Assembly: GCA_003281645.1 (NCBI GenBank)
Contig: QCBJ01000008.1
Span: forward strand, 1-63,540
Length of the DNA: 63,540 nt
Direction: 5' to 3'
Source: Prochlorococcus sp. AG-347-G20
GTDB lineage: Bacteria > Cyanobacteriota > Cyanobacteriia > PCC-6307 > Cyanobiaceae
Under the pieces are notes generated by a model. That model had not been told where the DNA came from. It saw only the letters and a list, made by a program, of their open reading frames with translations, and ran no database searches. Position numbers and translations under genes: made by a program. Shown here one piece after another: positions 1-10,315 of the stretch; positions within the stretch are counted from its first letter, which is position 1; every line of letters begins with the position of its first letter.

Positions 1-2276
1 AAATCTCTACAATAGATTTTGCAAAGTAAGTATTTGCATTAAATTTATCTTTAAGAAGTATTCTTTCAAGAGTGATTTTTGCATCATAGGCTTTTTTTTG
101 TAGGATCTGGCTAATTGCTAGAGCATATAAATCATCAATATTTGAAGATTTTAAATCTAATCTATTTTTAAAAATTATTTCAGCATTCTCTAAATATTTT
201 TGGTCGGGGTCACTTTGATTTATCAGTCCCGCTATTTTAAATAATTTATCAAATTCTCCTTCTTTGAGATATTTTCCCATTAAATTTACTTTTTCAATTT
301 TATTATTACTCAGGGTAGAAGAATCAATAATTTTCTCTTGAGATGTTTGATCCAAGTATGTAATCTTTTTAGAAATATTTTCTATATCATTAATTAAATA
401 TCCACTTATTTTGAATTCAGATATTTTATCATTAACTAAAATATCAGTACTATAAAGTCCATCATAATTTATGCAAGAATCTAAATAATTACTATTAATT
501 ATTTTTGGGATAGAAAAATTTAATTTCTTTATCTTATCTTTATTAGCCATATCAATTATTACTTGACCCTCATTTACCTTGGATAATTTACCTTTTAAGT
601 TAATATTTAATCCATTAGTTATTTTGTTAATAGAGAAATAAATATTTTCATTTTGACACTTATTAAAATTTACATTTTGATTTAATACATTTTTCTTTAC
701 TAATAGTACGTCTGAATTGTCATAAGTTTTCCATTTTTTAAAAATAGAAAATTCTTTTGAATTGGTTATCATTTCCCCTAATTTGTCTTTAGCAATACTT
801 GACATAACTCCTTGACTTCCAGTCTTTAAAATAAACCAATCATAATTTTTCAAATCTTCTTTATAAGAATCTTTATTACTTACTATTTGTCTTACTCTTA
901 CTCCATTATTTTGTCTTACTGCTTCAGCATCCAAGTTAAATGCATTGAAATATTTTGTATCGGGTAAGAAACCTATAGTTGATTCCAAATTTGGAGTATT
1001 TTTATTTACTTCATTAATAATTTCTTCATGAATTAAGTTTGGACTTTTCTTATTTGCTGAAATGAGATTAAATTTATCTTTATAAACTTCTAGCTGATTA
1101 ATTAATAGAGAAGAGACTGTTATCGTTAAAGTCATTAATTTAGCAATTTTTGAAAATGTATATTTTCCTCTTAATGAACTTATTAGAATCCCTGTAATTA
1201 TATTTATATAAGGTATTAATGGAATAATAAATCTAGTATCCTTTGTCGACATTATTATATTCAATAATAAAATGTTTATCGGAAAAGAAATTAACCATAA
1301 ATAACTTTTAGTCTTATTATTATGCTTAAAGTTATTTATATTTATTTTCAAATCTATATCTTTGTATTTAATAAAATAAATAAGAAAAAATGACAGGCAA
1401 ATTATAAATAAATATGGATTAGAAATTCTTATTAGTTGAATAGGATAATATATCCATGCTTCTAATGAATTTGCCTCTAATCCATCTTGATATTTTATTC
1501 CCCAATTCCATGCATTAATTGTTGATGAAATTATTGTGAGCCAATTTATCCAAACCCATGGAATGATTATTAAGAAAAATGAAGCTATATATAAAAATAT
1601 TCCTTTTATAAATTTTATGATTGTATTAAATCTAAAACTAAAGTTTTTTTATAAATATAAGTAAAAGAGGTAAGATAAGATAAAAAATGCCTGTTGGTTT
1701 TACTAGGAATAAAAATCCTAAAGAAATACCAGAAAATATTTTTAATAAGAAGTTATTACTTTTAGAAAAATACCAATTACTTAACAATAGATAATTTAAA
1801 TATAAAAATGATAATTGAGATAAATCTATAAGATAATCATTTCTTAAGTTGAATATATATGCATTAAAAGAATAAAAAAAACTTGCCCATAAACCTATCT
1901 CTCTTGAAAAGAACTTATGACTAATCTTATATATTGTTATGACATTTAAAATATTAAAAAGTGTATTAGATAGGATTGCATTATTTAAGCTCAATTGTGA
2001 AATTTGTGTAAAAATTCCAGATAAGATATATGTTAAAGGACCTCTATAATTATCTGATACTGACCAAAACATTTTCCACCAGTTCCAATCAAATAAATTG
2101 CAATCTTTTATTAAATAATGATATTTATATAAATAACTTAAATGAAAGCCTTGATCCCAGGCAGGAACTAAATCATAAATTTTAATCCATAAAATATCAA
2201 AAATCATACTAATAATTAGTATCAAAATAATAAGAATTGAATGCTTCTCTTTAAAATTTTTTAAAAGGTAATTCAT
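1..2276 (-). pseudogene. PMT/ArnT-type membrane glycosyltransferase with TPR-like tail, frameshifted, runs off left edge
   Basis: The first 212 codons encode a multi-membrane protein with the PAWDQG motif in the first outer loop, where the PMT/ArnT superfamily (GT-C fold) has its acidic catalytic residue. That frame stops at 1638-1640. Removing one base from the A7 run (sense strand; 1644-1650 here) joins it to a second frame that stays open to position 1 and encodes further membrane segments (for example NPYLFIICLSFF), a soluble domain and a TPR-like helical tail. The corrected product exceeds 750 residues and is incomplete at its C-terminus. Such enzymes move a sugar from a polyprenyl carrier to a surface acceptor; the acceptor is unknown here. 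The gene follows the O-antigen ligase by 1 base and is probably co-transcribed. It is either a true disruption, a tract-length variant or a sequencing error. Confidence 0.75.
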
Positions 2277-2277
2277 C

Positions 2278-3586
2278 TTAAATCTTATTTTGAGAGGTAA
2301 TTATATTTTTTGTACCTGCTAAAAGTATCCAGAAGATTATACTTATGCGACCATCAAAGTAATGAACATCTATTTGTTGTGAGATAAATAAAATAAATAT
2401 TGAGGCCCACCAAGCCTTTGAAATAAAATCTAGCTTTTGATCTTTTACTAATTCTTCTAAAAAAATCTTTTTGAATGATATTACTAGTAAAATAAAAATT
2501 GGGACAAATATAATTAGAGCCGCAGGAACGCCATAACTAAACGCTAGTTCTAAAGGTAAATTATGAGCGTGACCTTTCCAGAAACTACTTTGTGATTCAT
2601 ATATCGCTGAGAAAGATCCTCCACCATATCCAAATAATGGACTATAAGAAATATTTGTTAGAGCACTATTCCAAATTCCAATTCTAGAAACGTCCATTGA
2701 TTGAAATCCTAAATATGAAAATTCCATCCATATTTTGTTCGGTATTATTTCTCGTAAAATCTCTTGCAAATTGCCTGTAAATAATGGCATAACAGTAAAA
2801 ACTAAAATAATTGATAACAAAACTAAAAGAGGTATAAGCCATCTCAAAGAATTTAAACCTATTACTATTGGTAATGATGCGAAGAAAGCCCCCCATGCGC
2901 TTCTTGAATTAGTTAATAAAATAGACCAACTAATTGAGGATAAAAATATAATTGATATTATCTTCTTTAGATTGAGTTTTGTAATATCTAAAAAAAAATG
3001 CTATGGAGAAAGGAAGAATTATACTTAGCCAAGAACCTAAATAATTAGCATTATTGAATATACTAGAAATGCCTGCTGGGTTTATTATTTCTCTCTGATA
3101 CCAAACTATTAGGCCATATAAAGTTTTGAATGGTCCGTATATCTCAAAATAGTTTTGAGCGAAACCAGCAATTAAGATAGGTAAACTGCCTGCTAAAAGA
3201 ACTAAACTAAATCTTCTTCTATCACCATCAGATACCAAGTATTTTTGAGAAGCCCAAAAAATCCAAAATAGAGGAATCCAATTAAATAATCCCAAATATG
3301 AAAGATTTGAATCCCATAAATTACCCGCAGGATTATTTAGAAGGAAATTATGGTAAAAAGCACTAATAGAGATTAATACTCCGCCTATAAAAAAAGGAAT
3401 ATTCCATATATCCTTAAAATAATTTTTTGTTGAATTATGACTGCCTAATATAAAAGATATTATTAAAAAAATAGATCCTATAAATAAAGTTGTTGGTATA
3501 AAAAATATTCCTAAATAAAATATATAAAATCCAATTTTTTCTTTGTTTTTTAAATTAATATTTCTTAAATCAAGTAAATAATTCAT
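2278..3586 (-). pseudogene. O-antigen ligase/polymerase (Wzy/WaaL family), frameshifted
   Basis: An N-terminal half with several membrane segments ends prematurely at 2930. A C-terminal half, which contains the family-typical patch NSRSAWGAFFAS and the loop FGYGGGSF followed by WKGHAHNLPLELAFSYG, continues in another frame to 2278. The two halves join if one T is removed from a T9 run (2990-2998), giving a protein of about 435 residues, normal for PF04932-type ligases. ATG at 3586 is chosen because an upstream-extended frame would read into the tRNA. Such proteins polymerise or ligate lipid-linked glycans on the periplasmic side. The neighbour downstream is a PMT-type glycosyltransferase with the same kind of lesion. 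Confidence 0.75.
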
Positions 3587-3608
3587 ATATTTTTCATAAA
3601 TCCTATTA

Positions 3609-3682
<74 letters not shown>

Positions 3683-3795
3683 ATCTTTTTATTATATCCG
3701 ACGCTATATGCTTAAACAATTTAAGTAAATTCTTTTTATGATTTTTAGTAAAAATCTTTTTCTTTTATTTTCTTTCGATAGTAAATCACATAAAA

Positions 3796-4503
3796 TTGGT
3801 AAAAGCTAAATTTTTAATCTTGACTAAAAGACTTACTGAAAAACAAAAAGATGAAATAGTGGATAGTTTTAAATCTGGTATGGATATTGATGCTTTGGCA
3901 CAAAGAAATAGCTGCACTAGCTCAACTATTATAAGAAATTTGAAAAAAAATCTTGGAGAATTAAAATATAATGAGCTAGTTAACAAAAATAAATTATTAA
4001 AAGAAAAATCTAAAACTAATAAAAATCCAACTAATAATTTATTAAAAACAAATTTTGATAATGATGATATTAAAAAAGATTATAAAGAGCATAAAGTTTT
4101 AAATTCAAAAATAACTTCTTCAAATTTTGCACCAATTGATTCTTTTCTTGAAATTGCTCCTATAGATTATGAGATAGATAATTCATCTCGAAAAGAATTA
4201 TCTTCGATTCCATTATCAGAGATAGATTTCCCTAAAGTTGTTTATATGATTGTAGATAAGAAAATTGAATTAGAGATAAAATTATTGAAAGATTTTCCAG
4301 AATGGCAATTTTTACCACAAGATGATTTGAGTAGAAAAACTATAGAAATATTTTTTGATTTAAATCTTGCTAAAAGATCTTGTAACAAAGAGCAAAAGGT
4401 GCTTAAAGTTCCAAATACTGATGTATTTAGAATCGCATCACCTGTTCTTATAGCTAAAGGTATTTCAAGAATAGTTTGCGCTGAAAACCTAATAGCTCTT
4501 TAA
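3796..4503 (+). CDS. helix-turn-helix protein of unknown function
   Basis: About 235 residues. The N-terminus (LTEKQKDEIVDSFKSG, then IDALAQRNSCTSSTIIRNL) reads as a homeodomain-like/resolvase-type helix-turn-helix. A lysine- and asparagine-rich linker (about residues 65-105) follows, then a compact C-terminal domain (FPKVVYMIVDKKIELE to IVCAENLIAL) that I do not recognise outside cyanobacteria. No ATG exists near the N-terminus, so a TTG start at 3796 is used; the only other in-frame candidate nearby is a TTG 27 bases later. DNA binding is inferred from the fold only. Transcribed divergently from tRNA-Arg. Confidence 0.7.
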   Translation: MVKAKFLILTKRLTEKQKDEIVDSFKSGMDIDALAQRNSCTSSTIIRNLKKNLGELKYNELVNKNKLLKEKSKTNKNPTNNLLKTNFDNDDIKKDYKEHKVLNSKITSSNFAPIDSFLEIAPIDYEIDNSSRKELSSIPLSEIDFPKVVYMIVDKKIELEIKLLKDFPEWQFLPQDDLSRKTIEIFFDLNLAKRSCNKEQKVLKVPNTDVFRIASPVLIAKGISRIVCAENLIAL

Positions 4504-4511
4504 CTATTTTT

Positions 4512-4730
4512 TTATTCATTTTTCACATTAAATTCAATAAAGCCACCTAAAATAGAACCTAATATAAAACTGCTCCCTACGACAAAACTTATTGGGAGTT
4601 CAATAGTTTTGTTAATTATCAAGTCTACTTTGCTTTTATTAGAACTGTTTTGTATCCCAATAAATAAAATCGCGAATAAACAAGAATTGAAGATTGCTGA
4701 GTGGAATAACTTTTTAATAAATAAGTTCAT
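4512..4730 (-). CDS. small two-helix membrane protein (LapA-like)
   Basis: 72 residues with an N-terminal membrane helix (SAIFNSCLFAILFIGI) and a second, glycine-rich helix (SFVVGSSFILGSILGGFIEF), a layout resembling the LapA/DUF1049 family. The function is not known and the assignment is by shape only. It lies 24 bases downstream of rsmI on the same strand and could be translated from the same message. Confidence 0.55.
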   Translation of the reverse strand: MNLFIKKLFHSAIFNSCLFAILFIGIQNSSNKSKVDLIINKTIELPISFVVGSSFILGSILGGFIEFNVKNE

Positions 4731-4754
4731 ATATATTCATAGTTTATTTTAATT

Positions 4755-5615
4755 TTAAATCAAATTATAAACTTCGCTTTTCTTTAAACCATTTTTCTTG
4801 GCCAAGTATTTTGATGCTGCTGATAAACTTAGGCCAGCATCGATTAAATCATTAAGATCCTTCTTAATAATTGATTTATTGGGATTAAATTCTCCTTTTC
4901 TTGTACCTTTTAAAACGATTGTTATTTCACCGATAATATCCTTGTCTCTAAAAAATTCTATAACTTTATTAATATTATTTCCAACATGTTCTTCAAATTT
5001 CTTTGTTAATTCTCTGGCTACTATAATTTCTCTATCCTCTCCACAATATTCAAGCAATTCATTTAGTAATTTTTTAAGTCGCTTAGGTGATTCATAAATT
5101 ATAGTTGTTTTTTCATTGTTACTTATCTCTAAAAGAATTTTTTCTCTATCAATTTTCTTTTTTGGAAGAAAGCCTTCAAATATAAAACTAGAGGAGGGAA
5201 GTCCACTTGAAACAAGCGCCGTTATTGCAGCACATGCTCCAGGAACGCAAATCATATCAATTCCTTCAGATTTGACGCTTTTAAAAATATCTTCTCCTGG
5301 ATCACAAATCCCCGGCATGCCAGCATCACTTACAATTGCAATAGAGTTTCCTTCTTTAAGATCTTTCAACAATTTTGGGATTTTTATTAAAGAATTATGT
5401 TTATTAAAACTTATAAGTTTATTTGAAATATTGAACTTATTCATTATCTTTTTTGTTTGTCTAGTATCCTCACAAGCGACTAAAGAAACATTTTTTAGAA
5501 TATGTAATGCTCTTTGTGAAATATCATTTAAATTACCAATTGGAGTGCCAACTATATATAAAATACCTTTTTCTGGTTCCTCCTTTCTATGGGATAATAA
5601 GGAATTACTATTCAT
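4755..5615 (-). CDS. rsmI: 16S rRNA 2'-O-ribose C1402 methyltransferase RsmI
   Basis: 286 residues, family-normal length. The tetrapyrrole-methylase fold signatures are clear: VGTPIGNLNDIS near residue 22, CEDTRQT near 48, SDAGMPGICDPGE near 98 and VPGACAAITAL near 120. The enzyme uses S-adenosylmethionine to methylate the ribose of C1402 in the ribosomal decoding centre. Transcribed divergently from cysQ with only 3 bases between the two start codons, so their promoters must lie inside each other's coding sequence. Confidence 0.93.
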   Translation of the reverse strand: MNSNSLLSHRKEEPEKGILYIVGTPIGNLNDISQRALHILKNVSLVACEDTRQTKKIMNKFNISNKLISFNKHNSLIKIPKLLKDLKEGNSIAIVSDAGMPGICDPGEDIFKSVKSEGIDMICVPGACAAITALVSSGLPSSSFIFEGFLPKKKIDREKILLEISNNEKTTIIYESPKRLKKLLNELLEYCGEDREIIVARELTKKFEEHVGNNINKVIEFFRDKDIIGEITIVLKGTRKGEFNPNKSIIKKDLNDLIDAGLSLSAASKYLAKKNGLKKSEVYNLI

Positions 5616-5618
5616 TTA

Positions 5619-6521
5619 ATGATTAAATTACCTACTGGTGTTGATATTAATAATCTTATCGATGATATAAGAATTTTCAGCTGGCAAGCAGCAGATATTT
5701 TGCTTTATTACTCCAAATTGTTAGAAAATTCAGATGATAAAAGAAATATACTCAAAAATAATAATGAAGACGATCCTGTTACTTTGGCTGATTTAAAAGT
5801 TAATGAATTAATTATTAAAGGAATAAATGAAAAATATAAAAATATTAACTGGGATATTCTGAGCGAAGAAAATGTAAAAATTTCATCAGAAATTTTTCAT
5901 AGTAAGACAGACTGGATTTGGGTTCTTGATCCTCTTGATGGAACTAAAGATTTTATCCAAGGAACAGGAAACTATGCAATGCATTTGGCATTGAACTTTA
6001 AACAAAAACCTTATATTGGGTTTGTTTTGATTCCTGATAAAAATCAATTATGGATTGCAGATGGAAAAAAAACATGGTGTGAAAAAAGAGATGGTTCAAA
6101 ATATAAACCAAATTTCTTAAATAATAAGAATCTTCAAGAAATGACTTTAGTAACAAGTAAAAATCATGGAAATGAGATTTTGAGAAATTTAATTCAAAAA
6201 ATTAATTTTCGAAAAGTCGAAATAATGGGAAGCATTGGCTGCAAAATTGCATCTATAGTTAGGGGAGACAGTGATATCTATATTTGTTTCAGTTTACCGG
6301 GTAAAAGCTCACCAAAAGATTGGGATTTTGCTGCCCCAGAGTCTATTCTTTTAGCAGCTGGTGGAGCAATTACAAATTTAGATAATCAAGAACTAACTTA
6401 TGGGCAAACTAATTTTCAACAAGGGGGTGTTATAGTCGCAACAAGTAATAAGAATACTCACGGGAGTATTTGTCTCGAAATAAAGAAAATTATTGAGGAT
6501 AACGAAATTTATCCTCATTAG
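5619..6521 (+). CDS. cysQ: 3'(2'),5'-bisphosphate nucleotidase, inositol monophosphatase family
   Basis: 300 residues with the metal-binding signatures of the Li-sensitive phosphatase superfamily: EEN near residue 86, DPLDGTKDF near 104, and DWDFAAPESILLAAGG near 230. It probably hydrolyses 3'-phosphoadenosine 5'-phosphate, the by-product of sulfate assimilation, although other inositol-phosphatase-like substrates are possible. It ends 3 bases before the convergent pnp gene. Confidence 0.85.
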   Translation: MIKLPTGVDINNLIDDIRIFSWQAADILLYYSKLLENSDDKRNILKNNNEDDPVTLADLKVNELIIKGINEKYKNINWDILSEENVKISSEIFHSKTDWIWVLDPLDGTKDFIQGTGNYAMHLALNFKQKPYIGFVLIPDKNQLWIADGKKTWCEKRDGSKYKPNFLNNKNLQEMTLVTSKNHGNEILRNLIQKINFRKVEIMGSIGCKIASIVRGDSDIYICFSLPGKSSPKDWDFAAPESILLAAGGAITNLDNQELTYGQTNFQQGGVIVATSNKNTHGSICLEIKKIIEDNEIYPH

Positions 6522-6524
6522 TTT

Positions 6525-8690
6525 TTAATTAAGTGGTGCAACTGGAGTAGGGGTTGGTTCTGGATATGACATACCATTATTTTGACCTACACCTCTCAAG
6601 GTAAGATTAATTCTTCCTCTGCTATCTATTTCTCTAACTCTTACGGTTACCTCATCTCCTTGTCTTACAACATCTTCGACTCTCTCAACCCTTGCCTCAG
6701 ATAACTGAGAAATGTGAACCATTCCTTCTTTGCCTGGCAAGATTTCCACGAAAGCACCTATAGGTATTATTCTTGTTACAACTCCAGAGAAGATCTCACC
6801 CTCATGCACCTTACGCGTTAATCCCTCTATTATCTTTTGAGCTTCTTCTGCTGCAGCTCCATCATGAGAAGCAATAGTAACAATCCCACCGTCTTCTATA
6901 TCTATTTTTGTATTAGTTCTTTCAGTGATTCCTTTAATAGTTCTTCCACCTGGTCCTATAACTGTTCCTATAAGCTCTGGGTCAATCCTAAAGCTTAATA
7001 GTCTTGGAGCATGCGGAGAAAGGGATTCTTGAGGCTTGTCTATTGCAGCTTGCATCTTTTCTAAAATATGTAATCTTGCAGGACGAGCTTTTTTAATCGC
7101 ATCAGAAATAATAGAGACTGGTAAACCTTTAATTTTCATATCCATTTGTAACGCAGTTATACCCTTTTCAGTTCCTGCAACTTTAAAGTCCATATCTCCA
7201 AGAAAGTCTTCAATGCCTTGAATATCTGTAAGAATTCGTACTTCTTTACCTTCCTTGATTAAGCCCATTGCGGTACCACTTACAAGAGCTTTTAAAGGAA
7301 CCCCTGCATCCAATAATGAAAGGGTGCTTCCACATACAGAACCCATTGAGGTTGATCCGTTGGAACTTAAAACTTCGCTAACTACCCTCAGCACGTAAGG
7401 AAATGTTTCTTTACCTGGGAGCACAGGGATTATTGCTCTCTCAGCTAATGCTCCATGGCCAATTTCTCTTCTTCCAGGAGTTCTCATCGGTCTTGTTTCT
7501 CCTACTGAATATGGAGGGAAATTATAATGATGGAGGTAAGTTTTTTCTGTGCTTGGATTGAGGTCGTCCATTTCTTGAGCATCACTAGGAGTACCTAATG
7601 TAGTTGTAGATAAAACTTGGGTTAAACCTCTTTGAAATAAAGCTGATCCATGTACTCGTTTTGGAAGAATTCCAGCTGAAGCAGATATTTTTCTAACTTC
7701 ATCTAGATCTCTTCCATCAACTCTTTTACCATCATTAATGATCTGCGACCTCATTAATTTCTTGGTGAGTTTTTTAAAGTCAATACTTAATAACTTATCA
7801 TTTTCTGATAGAAGAACTTTTAATTGGTTGTCCTCTTTCAAAGATTCGATTTTGCCTTGAGTATCAACTTTTATTTTTTCGAGTTCAAGATCTCTCTCTT
7901 CCTTTGAAAGATCAAATTTCTTTAAAACCAACTCAATGGGTTTAGTGCAATTTTTCTCTAAATAAGAGGGTAATGTTTTATCTTCTTCAGGGTCAGATGG
8001 CTTAATCTGTTTTATACCTAAATCTTTTAGTAAATCTTCTTGAGATTTAATAAGTTCAGTAACTGCTTCATAACCAAAATCTATTGCTTCGATAGTATCT
8101 TGCTCGGATAACTGGTTAGCACCTGCCTCAATCATGACAATGCCTTCAGGTGAACCTGCCACAACAATGTCTAAATCTCCTTTTTCTATCTCTCTATAAC
8201 TTGGATTTAAGATGAAATCATCTCCTATAAGACCAACTCTAACTGCAGCCATTGGCCCAAAAAATGGTATCTCTCCAAGTAAAGTTGCTATTGAAGCCCC
8301 AGTAACAGCTAAAACATCTGCTGGAACTCTTTCATCAAGAGAAAGGCAAGAGGCAACAATTTGTATCTCGTCTCTCATCCATGATGGGAAAAGTGGCCTC
8401 ATTGGCCTGTCAATCAATCTTGCTATTAAAGTCGCTCTTTCTGGAGGGCGACCTTCTCTCCTCATAAAACCACCAGGAATTCTTCCGGCAGCATATAGTT
8501 TCTCCTCATAGTCACATATAAGAGGTAGAAAGTCGGAAGCATCTTTTTTTGTAGTTTTTGTTGCTGTAACTAATAGAGAGGTGTCACCGCACTCAATCAT
8601 TACTGATCCACTTGCTTGAGGAGCATATAGTCCTGTAGTTAGTCGTATCTCTCGTCCGTCAAACGTGATCGACTTATTTTGTCCTTCCAC
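6525..8690 (-). CDS. pnp: polyribonucleotide nucleotidyltransferase (PNPase)
   Basis: 721 residues, the expected length. Two RNase PH-like domains are joined by a helical linker. The KH domain has the GxxG loop GPGGRTIKG (near residue 575) and is followed by an S1 domain ([18 protein letters not shown] to RINLTLRG). A short proline-rich tail replaces the long C-terminal extension seen in some proteobacteria. It degrades RNA 3' to 5' phosphorolytically and in cyanobacteria also adds heteropolymeric tails. Confidence 0.97.
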   Translation of the reverse strand: MEGQNKSITFDGREIRLTTGLYAPQASGSVMIECGDTSLLVTATKTTKKDASDFLPLICDYEEKLYAAGRIPGGFMRREGRPPERATLIARLIDRPMRPLFPSWMRDEIQIVASCLSLDERVPADVLAVTGASIATLLGEIPFFGPMAAVRVGLIGDDFILNPSYREIEKGDLDIVVAGSPEGIVMIEAGANQLSEQDTIEAIDFGYEAVTELIKSQEDLLKDLGIKQIKPSDPEEDKTLPSYLEKNCTKPIELVLKKFDLSKEERDLELEKIKVDTQGKIESLKEDNQLKVLLSENDKLLSIDFKKLTKKLMRSQIINDGKRVDGRDLDEVRKISASAGILPKRVHGSALFQRGLTQVLSTTTLGTPSDAQEMDDLNPSTEKTYLHHYNFPPYSVGETRPMRTPGRREIGHGALAERAIIPVLPGKETFPYVLRVVSEVLSSNGSTSMGSVCGSTLSLLDAGVPLKALVSGTAMGLIKEGKEVRILTDIQGIEDFLGDMDFKVAGTEKGITALQMDMKIKGLPVSIISDAIKKARPARLHILEKMQAAIDKPQESLSPHAPRLLSFRIDPELIGTVIGPGGRTIKGITERTNTKIDIEDGGIVTIASHDGAAAEEAQKIIEGLTRKVHEGEIFSGVVTRIIPIGAFVEILPGKEGMVHISQLSEARVERVEDVVRQGDEVTVRVREIDSRGRINLTLRGVGQNNGMSYPEPTPTPVAPLN

Positions 8691-8773
8691 TTTTTAAATT
8701 ATTAATCTATACATAATTTATTCTTACATTTTATAGGGACATATTGAGTAAATTATTTGGATAAGCTATAAAA

Positions 8774-8796
8774 ATTCTTAAATTTCTTCTAAGAAT
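8774..8796 (-). terminator. possible weak terminator after rpsN
   Basis: Perfect 7-bp inverted repeat (ATTCTTA / TAAGAAT) with a 9-base loop, followed on the minus strand by TTTTTATAG. The stem is AT-only, so termination strength is uncertain. It lies between rpsN and pnp. Confidence 0.3.
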
Positions 8797-8860
8797 GAAT
8801 TTTAATTCGTTTGATTTTGTATCTTACTTTAGACAATAAAGTTACAAAAACTTACTCTTA

Positions 8861-9163
8861 CTACCAACTTGATTTAACTACTCCAGGAAGCTCACCATTA
8901 TGAGCTCTTTGTCTTAACTGATTCCTGCAAAGACCAAAGTCTCTGTAGACTCCTCTTGGTTTGCCAGTTGCCCAACATCTATTCCTGACTCTATTTGGGG
9001 CAGAGTTTCTAGGGAGGCCTTGTATCTTTCTATGTATTTCTAATCTTTCCATTGGGTCTTTTGCCGCATTGAATTCATTTAATAATGATTTTCTTTTAGC
9101 AGCATATTTCTGTACAAGCTTCTTGCGTTTGACTTCTCTCGCAATCATTGACTTTTTAGCCAT
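8861..9163 (-). CDS. rpsN: 30S ribosomal protein S14
   Basis: 100 residues. [17 protein letters not shown] at the N-terminus and [23 protein letters not shown] C-terminal half are diagnostic of bacterial S14. It is the long, zinc-independent form because the paired CxxC motifs are absent. S14 binds the 3' domain of 16S rRNA in the 30S head. Confidence 0.97.
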   Translation of the reverse strand: MAKKSMIAREVKRKKLVQKYAAKRKSLLNEFNAAKDPMERLEIHRKIQGLPRNSAPNRVRNRCWATGKPRGVYRDFGLCRNQLRQRAHNGELPGVVKSSW

Positions 9164-9226
9164 TTAAATAGAATTTTTAAACTTTTTCTTATTTTAACAG
9201 CTTGTATAACAATTTTAAAAATTTAT

Positions 9227-10306
9227 TTATTGGTTTAATAATCTTTGTACTACTAAAAGTTGACTAGTATCCCTTATTATGAGTAACACACTAAGCCCAA
9301 CTAAAAGAAAGAAACTTGATTGAGTAACCACCATTTGTACTTTAAGTGGGACTGGTTTTCCTCTAAAACCTTCAATCAAAGTGAAAACAAGTTGTCCCCC
9401 ATCCAATAGTGGTAGGGGTAAAGAATTAAGAACTGCTAAATTTATAGAAATTAGTGCGGCAAATAATAATATTCCAGTTCCTCCTTGTTGTGATAGTTGA
9501 GCGCCAATTTCAACTATTTTGACGGGCCCACTTAATTGTTGAGCTGTTGAGGAGAAATTTGTAATTAATCCTTTATAACCTTGTATTGTTTTTACCAAAA
9601 GTGATGAAAATTCATTATTGGTGTATTTAAAAAGTTCGAAGATGTTTTTTGTCTTTATAGTCTCTTTTTTTATATTAGGTTGTAACTGAGCACCTATTGT
9701 ACCCTTCCCATCTATATTTTTTGGGACCAAAGTTAAATCTTTCAGAACCCCATCTCTATCAATTGTTATCGAAATTGGATTCTCTGATGCATTTTGAATC
9801 TCTTTCACTAAAGCAGAAACTGCTTTATCCCCTACTCCTAAAGTATTGCTTTCAATTTTTAAGATTTTATCCCCTGCTTCTAATCCAGCAAGAGAAGCAG
9901 GCTTCTCGGGCTGTGTAGCCAATACTAAAATGCCAGGATCGGGATCAAATGGAATTCCAATAGTAGTTACATTTACAATCAAGATAGTATAGGCAAGAAT
10001 TAAGTTAGCAAATACCCCTGCGGATATAACAATTACTCTTTGAATAACTGGCCTATTTTTTAAAAGATTTGGATCTTTAGGGTCAATATTATTTATTTCT
10101 TCATCAGGGAAGGAAACAAAGCCCCCTAATGGAAAGGCTCTAAGTGAATAGGTTATGTTTTTATATCTTTTCTGAATTATTGATGGTCCAAAACCAATTG
10201 AAAATCCATCAACATAGATACCTTGCAAAATTGCCGCAAGAAAATGTCCCATCTCATGAAAAAAAATGAGGAATCCAAGAACTGTAATTGAGGTTAAAAC
10301 GTTCAT
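9227..10306 (-). CDS. rseP: site-2 intramembrane zinc protease RseP
   Basis: 359 residues. The zinc-binding HEMGH motif sits at residues 17-21 in the first membrane helix, a PDZ domain occupies roughly residues 110-200 (GLEAGDKILKIESNTLG), and the second metal ligand region LNSLPLPLLDGGQL lies near residue 293. Membrane S2P metalloproteases cleave anti-sigma factors or signal-peptide remnants; the substrate here is unknown. It lies 9 bases downstream of serS on the same strand. Confidence 0.93.
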   Translation of the reverse strand: MNVLTSITVLGFLIFFHEMGHFLAAILQGIYVDGFSIGFGPSIIQKRYKNITYSLRAFPLGGFVSFPDEEINNIDPKDPNLLKNRPVIQRVIVISAGVFANLILAYTILIVNVTTIGIPFDPDPGILVLATQPEKPASLAGLEAGDKILKIESNTLGVGDKAVSALVKEIQNASENPISITIDRDGVLKDLTLVPKNIDGKGTIGAQLQPNIKKETIKTKNIFELFKYTNNEFSSLLVKTIQGYKGLITNFSSTAQQLSGPVKIVEIGAQLSQQGGTGILLFAALISINLAVLNSLPLPLLDGGQLVFTLIEGFRGKPVPLKVQMVVTQSSFFLLVGLSVLLIIRDTSQLLVVQRLLNQ

Positions 10307-10315
10307 TTAAATATA

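Noticed and set aside
1644..1650. Programmed -1 ribosomal frameshift at the A7 tract
   Set aside because: The tract looks slippery, but a -1 shift enters a frame that stops within about a dozen codons. The continuing frame requires skipping one base, so -1 programming does not explain it. The same logic applies to the T9 tract at 2990-2998.
2735..3028. Plus-strand open frame of 97 codons
   Set aside because: It is the antisense of the O-antigen ligase gene and spans that gene's frameshift; the minus strand carries the recognisable motifs.
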